Assembly: GCA_041554195.1 (NCBI GenBank)
Contig: JBFFMJ010000011.1
Span: 1 to 64,000, forward strand
Source: JAPHSX01 sp041554195
GTDB lineage: Bacteria > Pseudomonadota > Gammaproteobacteria > Thiohalomonadales > Thiohalomonadaceae
DNA: 64,000 nucleotides
Reading direction: 5' to 3'
Both the position numbers and the translations under genes were made by a program. Positions 60,062-64,000 of this stretch are shown here, in pieces; within the stretch, counting starts at the first letter, position 1, and every line of letters begins with the position of its first letter. The notes under the pieces were generated by a model that worked only from the letters and a program-made list of their open reading frames with translations, had not been told where the DNA came from and made no database searches.

Positions 60062-62941
60062 GTGTCCAACTCACAGGGTCTATCGACGGCATTACCTGAG
60101 CTGTTACAGCAGCGGGCTGAACAGCAGTGGCAACAGCTTTGTGACAAGCTTGGCGATGACAATCCCGTTGCCGATGTGGCGTTGCAGGCCGAGACGCAGC
60201 GGGTGCTGGCGCTGAGCGAGTTTGTGAGTCAGTGTTTGCAACGCGATACCGCGCTGCTGCCGGGCCTTATCTCTAGTAACGATCTTTTTACCTCCTATAG
60301 CGAGACGCACTATTGCGACTCTCTCCCCGCTCACCTTGAGGGCTGTGGCGATGAGAAACAGCTGGGCGAGGCACTGCGCAAGTTCCGCCGCCGCGAGATG
60401 GTGCGTATCGCCTGGCGTGACCTGGCCGGGCATGCCGATCTTATCGAGACCACTGCCGACCTCTCCCACCTGGCCGATGGCTGTATTGATGGTGCGCTGA
60501 GCCTGCTCTACGAGTGGCACTGCGCGCAGTGGGGCACCCCCTTCAGTGTCGATGGCGAGCAGCAGCGGCTGGTGGTGATAGGCATGGGCAAGCTCGGTGC
60601 CTATGAGCTGAATTTCTCCTCCGATGTGGACCTGATCTTCTGCTATGACGAGGATGGCGAGACTCAGGGTGGGCGTCGCTCCATCTCCAATCAGGAGTTC
60701 TTTATCAAGCTGGGGCAGGCGCTGATCCGCACCCTGGATGCGACGACCGCTTACGGCTTTGTGTTCCGGGTCGACATGCGCCTGCGCCCCTTTGGCGAGT
60801 CGAGCGCGCTGGCGGTCAGCTTCGATGCAATGGAGAACTACTACCAGGTACACGGTCGGGAGTGGGAACGTTACGCCATGATCAAGGCGCGGGTCTGTGC
60901 CGGTGACAAGGTGGCCGGTGCGGAGCTGATGGCGCGCCTCAGGCCCTTCGTCTATCGCAAATATGTCGACTACGGTGCCTTCGAGTCGCTGCGCGAGATG
61001 AAGGGGATGATCGCCCGCGAGGTGAAGCGCAAGGGGATGGAGGACAACGTCAAGCTGGGTGCCGGCGGTATTCGCGAGGTGGAGTTCATCGGTCAGGCCT
61101 TCCAGCTCATCAAGGGGGGGCGCGAGCCGACACTGCAACGCCGTCGTATCCTCACCGTGCTGGAGGCGTTACGCGGCTTCGGCCTGCTGCCCGACTTTGT
61201 GGTCGATGAGCTGGTCACCGCCTATATCTTCCTGCGCGACACCGAGCACCGCATTCAGGAGTGGGCTGAGCAGCAGACCCACATGCTGCCCACCGATGAG
61301 GAGGGGCAGGCGCGTCTTGCCTGTGGCATGGGCTTTAATAGCTGGGCCGAGTATGAGCCGGTATTGCGCGACCACATGCGCCGGGTGGATGAGCACTTTC
61401 AGCAGGTCTTCGCCGCGCCGCAGACCGAGCATGCCGAGAACGACGCGCAGGACCTGACCGGCCTGTGGCAGGGCAGTATGGATAGTGAGCAGGCGCTCAC
61501 TACTTTGCAACAGCTCGGTTTTAAAGAGAGTGAGGAGATGTTGCGCCTGCTCGGTCAGGTGCGTGAGGGCCGTGAGGTGCGCTCAATGAGTGCCCAGGCG
61601 CGGGTGCGGCTAGATCACCTGATGCCGCTGCTGCTGGGCGCGGTGGGGCAGGGGCGTGAGCCCGATGAGACGTTGCGCCGCCTTTTGCAGCTGCTGGAGA
61701 AGATCGGCCGACGCAGTGCCTATCTCGCCCTGCTGGTAGAGAACCCGATGGCGCTGTCGCAACTGGTGCGCCTGTTTGGCGCAAGCCCGTGGATCGCCTC
61801 CCACCTCAGCCGCTTCCCGCAGCTGCTCGATGAGCTGCTGGATCCGCGCACCCTCTACGCCCCGCCCAAACGCGAGGAGCTGGCCAACGAGGTGCGCCAG
61901 CGGCTGATGCATATCCCCGCAGAGGATCTGGAGGCGCAGATGGAGGCGCTACGCCATCTCAAACAGGCCCATGTGCTGCGCGTTGCCGCCGCCGATGTGA
62001 TGGAGGCGGTGCCGCTAATGGTAGTGAGCGATCACCTCACTGACATCGCCGAGGTGATGGTGGGGGCCGCCTTTGACCTTGCCTGGCGTCACCTGGTGGC
62101 GCGTCACGGTCGCCCCGAGAGCTGTGATGAGCGGGTCTGCGATACCGGCTTTGCGGTGATCGCCTATGGCAAGATGGGCGGCTTTGAGCTCGGCTACGGC
62201 TCGGACCTCGACATCGTCTTCCTGCACAGCAAGGAGAGCGAGGGTAAGGCGACTGGCGGTGACCGGCCGCTGGATAACGCCGTGTTCTACGCCCGTCTCG
62301 GTCAGCGCATGATCCATATCCTCAACACCCGCACCGCCGCCGGTGAGCTTTATGAAGTGGATACCCGACTGCGTCCCAGTGGCGCCTCCGGCCTGCTGGT
62401 GAGTAGTGTCGATGCCTTCGGCGACTACCAGCGTGACCAGGCCTGGACCTGGGAACACCAGGCGCTGGTACGCGCCCGCTTCATCAACGGCGATGCGGGG
62501 ATCGCCGCGGCGTTTAACAAGGTACGCGGCGAGATCCTCACCAAAGAGCGCGATATTGAGAAGCTGCGAACCGAGGTACGCGAGATGCGCGAGAAGATGC
62601 GCGGCTCGCTCAGTAAGGACAGCGATGAGCTGTTTGACCTCAAGCAGGGCCACGGCGGCATCGCCGACATCGAATTTATGGTGCAGTACCACCTGCTGGC
62701 CCACTCGCATCAGTACCCGGAGCTTATCGAATACTCTGACAATATCCGCCAGCTTGAGGCGCTGGCCCGCGTCGGCCTGCTCAGCGAGGAGCAGGCCGAG
62801 CTGCTCATCAATACCTACCGCAGCTACCGCGGCCGAGCACACCGTCTGGTACTACAGGAGCAGAAGGCGGTGGTATCGCGTGAGGAGTTTGTCACGGAAC
62901 GCAGCGCCGTCGAGGAGATGTGGCGTAATATCATGGAGTAA
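60062..62941 (+). CDS. glnE: Glutamine synthetase adenylyltransferase/deadenylase GlnE
   Basis: GTG 60062, with GGGGGTGAA upstream, gives 959 residues. Two nucleotidyltransferase domains are visible: the deadenylylase with GMGKLGAYELNFSSDVDLIFCYD (about 180-200) and the adenylylase with AYGKMGGFELGYGSDLDIVFLHS (about 700-720), both with the D-x-D metal pair, each followed by a GlnD-PII-UTase-type helical region. It modifies glutamine synthetase in response to nitrogen status. It precedes ilvE in the common gammaproteobacterial order. Confidence 0.96.
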   Translation: MSNSQGLSTALPELLQQRAEQQWQQLCDKLGDDNPVADVALQAETQRVLALSEFVSQCLQRDTALLPGLISSNDLFTSYSETHYCDSLPAHLEGCGDEKQLGEALRKFRRREMVRIAWRDLAGHADLIETTADLSHLADGCIDGALSLLYEWHCAQWGTPFSVDGEQQRLVVIGMGKLGAYELNFSSDVDLIFCYDEDGETQGGRRSISNQEFFIKLGQALIRTLDATTAYGFVFRVDMRLRPFGESSALAVSFDAMENYYQVHGREWERYAMIKARVCAGDKVAGAELMARLRPFVYRKYVDYGAFESLREMKGMIAREVKRKGMEDNVKLGAGGIREVEFIGQAFQLIKGGREPTLQRRRILTVLEALRGFGLLPDFVVDELVTAYIFLRDTEHRIQEWAEQQTHMLPTDEEGQARLACGMGFNSWAEYEPVLRDHMRRVDEHFQQVFAAPQTEHAENDAQDLTGLWQGSMDSEQALTTLQQLGFKESEEMLRLLGQVREGREVRSMSAQARVRLDHLMPLLLGAVGQGREPDETLRRLLQLLEKIGRRSAYLALLVENPMALSQLVRLFGASPWIASHLSRFPQLLDELLDPRTLYAPPKREELANEVRQRLMHIPAEDLEAQMEALRHLKQAHVLRVAAADVMEAVPLMVVSDHLTDIAEVMVGAAFDLAWRHLVARHGRPESCDERVCDTGFAVIAYGKMGGFELGYGSDLDIVFLHSKESEGKATGGDRPLDNAVFYARLGQRMIHILNTRTAAGELYEVDTRLRPSGASGLLVSSVDAFGDYQRDQAWTWEHQALVRARFINGDAGIAAAFNKVRGEILTKERDIEKLRTEVREMREKMRGSLSKDSDELFDLKQGHGGIADIEFMVQYHLLAHSHQYPELIEYSDNIRQLEALARVGLLSEEQAELLINTYRSYRGRAHRLVLQEQKAVVSREEFVTERSAVEEMWRNIME

Positions 62942-63036
62942 TGGACCTGTTCCTGTTCCACCGCCGCCGCCGCCTGTGTATGATTGGCGGTTCTGTAATT
63001 TGCTAGCACAACCACCCTTTTTGAGGAGAGCAACAC

Positions 63037-63960
63037 ATGACAATGGATGACCGCGACGGCGTCATCTGGCTGGATGGCGAGATGGTCCCCTGGCGTGAGG
63101 CGAAGACCCACGTCCTGACCCACACCCTGCACTACGGCATGGGTGTCTTTGAAGGTGTGCGCGCCTACAAGACCGACAAGGGTGCCGCGATCTTTCGCCT
63201 GCAGGAGCATACCGACCGTCTGTTCCGCTCCGCCCATATCATGAATATGCCGATGCCCTTCGATAAGGAGACCATCAACGCCGCGACTAAGGCCTCGGTG
63301 GCCGAGAATAACCTGGAGTCGGCTTATATCCGCCCGATGGTGTTCTATGGGTCAGAGGGGATGGGACTGCGTGCCGATAACCTCAAGACCCACGTCATGG
63401 TTGCCGCCTGGAGCTGGGGTTCCTACCTTGGTGCCGAGGGGATGGAGAAGGGTATTCGTATCCGCACCTCCTCCTACACCCGCCACCATGTCAACATCAC
63501 CATGTGTAAGGCGAAGGCCAACGGTAACTACATGAACTCCATGCTCGCCCTGCAGGAGGCACTGGCCTGTGGCTGCGACGAGGCAATGTTGCTGGACAAC
63601 GAGGGTTACGTAGCCGAGGGTTCCGGTGAGAACATCTTCCTGGTGCGTGACGGCGTGATCTACACCCCCGACCTCACCTCTGCCCTCGACGGTATCACCC
63701 GCAACACCATCTTCCAGATGGCCGAGGAGATTGGGGTACCGGTAAAAGAGAAGCGTATCACCCGCGATGAGGTTTATGTCGCCGACGAAGCCTTTTTCAC
63801 CGGCACCGCTGCCGAGGTAACGCCGATCCGTGAGGTCGACAACCGCAAGATCGGTATCGGTCGCCGCGGCCCGATCACCGAGAAGCTACAGAGCATGTAT
63901 TTCGATCAGGTACATGGACGCCGCGACGTACATCCCGAGTGGCAGACTCTGGTTAAGTAG
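63037..63960 (+). CDS. ilvE: Branched-chain amino acid aminotransferase
   Basis: The product is 307 residues, fold-type IV PLP enzyme. The segment GMGVFEGVRAYKTDKGAAIFRLQEH, the PLP Lys in MCKAKANGNYMNSMLALQEA, EGSGENIFLV and ITRNTIFQMAEE match IlvE. It transaminates the keto acids to Leu, Ile and Val. GAGGAG lies upstream of ATG 63037. It follows glnE by 95 bases. Confidence 0.96.
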   Translation: MTMDDRDGVIWLDGEMVPWREAKTHVLTHTLHYGMGVFEGVRAYKTDKGAAIFRLQEHTDRLFRSAHIMNMPMPFDKETINAATKASVAENNLESAYIRPMVFYGSEGMGLRADNLKTHVMVAAWSWGSYLGAEGMEKGIRIRTSSYTRHHVNITMCKAKANGNYMNSMLALQEALACGCDEAMLLDNEGYVAEGSGENIFLVRDGVIYTPDLTSALDGITRNTIFQMAEEIGVPVKEKRITRDEVYVADEAFFTGTAAEVTPIREVDNRKIGIGRRGPITEKLQSMYFDQVHGRRDVHPEWQTLVK

Positions 63961-63971
63961 GGGCAAGGCAG

Positions 63972-64000
63972 ATGGTCAGGCAACATGAACAGCTCAAGCA
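63972..64000 (+). CDS. Possible start of the next gene, cut by the window edge
   Basis: ATG 63972 with GGGGCAAGG upstream opens a frame of nine complete codons (MVRQHEQLK) running off the window. Another ATG in a different frame occurs at 63985. Too short to identify. Confidence 0.3.

Noticed and set aside
60104..61138. 344-residue open frame opposite glnE
   Set aside because: Mirror frame with no signal, domain or ribosome-binding site.
1..64000. tRNA, rRNA or CRISPR arrays
   Set aside because: No cloverleaf, rRNA core or regularly spaced direct repeats were seen while reading.

Overview
The window looks like chromosomal DNA of a gammaproteobacterium. Evidence is the block aroQ-accB-accC-prmA, dusB-fis-purH and purD, with groES-groEL, cutA-dsbD and glnE-ilvE beside it. 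A proteobacterial class I phosphoribulokinase (34.5-35.4 kb) shows a Calvin cycle, so the organism is probably a chemolithoautotroph. A monoheme DUF3365 protein and an outer-membrane haem/porin fusion would fit a sulfur- or iron-oxidising lifestyle. This placement is inference; no marker names the genus.

Region by region. 1-8.2 kb is an AT-richer accessory stretch. It holds the tail of an IS3-type transposase, two broken CWC-type cysteine-rich genes, an FNR-like regulator, a transglutaminase-like protein, an SPFH protein, a CAP-domain lipoprotein, a DUF1456 protein, an unknown protein and a GH108 endolysin/holin pair whose endolysin is frameshifted. REP-like palindromes and a 12-G tract lie between these genes. 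8.3-17.2 kb has two DEAD-box helicases, a pentapeptide-repeat protein, a GNAT, a second transglutaminase-like protein coupled to a half-size DUF350 protein, an orphan Xre/MbcA/ParS-like protein, a thioredoxin, and a promoter-driven, strongly structured RNA ending in a terminator just before a DMT transporter. 17.3-22.3 kb has a DUF3365 cytochrome and a MacAB-like export operon with two separate FtsX-type permeases. 22.4-33 kb is mixed: YfaZ, CBS, HAD and HU-like proteins, YjbQ-AEC-Rieske, an SH3b protein, a large lipoprotein, a GST, a Cyc2-like cytochrome-porin and an aldo-keto reductase. 33-57 kb is mostly housekeeping: rimO, prk, purD with an LtaS-like sulfatase, a purple-acid-type phosphatase, a frameshifted lpxR, purH-fis-dusB, a DUF3426 protein with acidic repeats, an LbtU-like porin, prmA-accC-accB-aroQ, dsbD-cutA, fxsA, and groESL under a perfect CIRCE operator. 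57.2-60 kb carries two small membrane proteins and a MotA/ExbB-MotB/ExbD-like ion-driven pair whose B subunit has a long periplasmic coiled coil. glnE and ilvE close the window.

How the genes work together. purD and purH belong to purine synthesis, accBC to fatty-acid synthesis, dsbD with the cytochromes to the periplasmic thiol and electron economy, and GlnE and IlvE to nitrogen metabolism. The best candidates for something undescribed are the stator-like cluster at 57.2-60 kb, the structured RNA at 15.26-15.47 kb and the haem-porin fusion at 30.4-31.7 kb.
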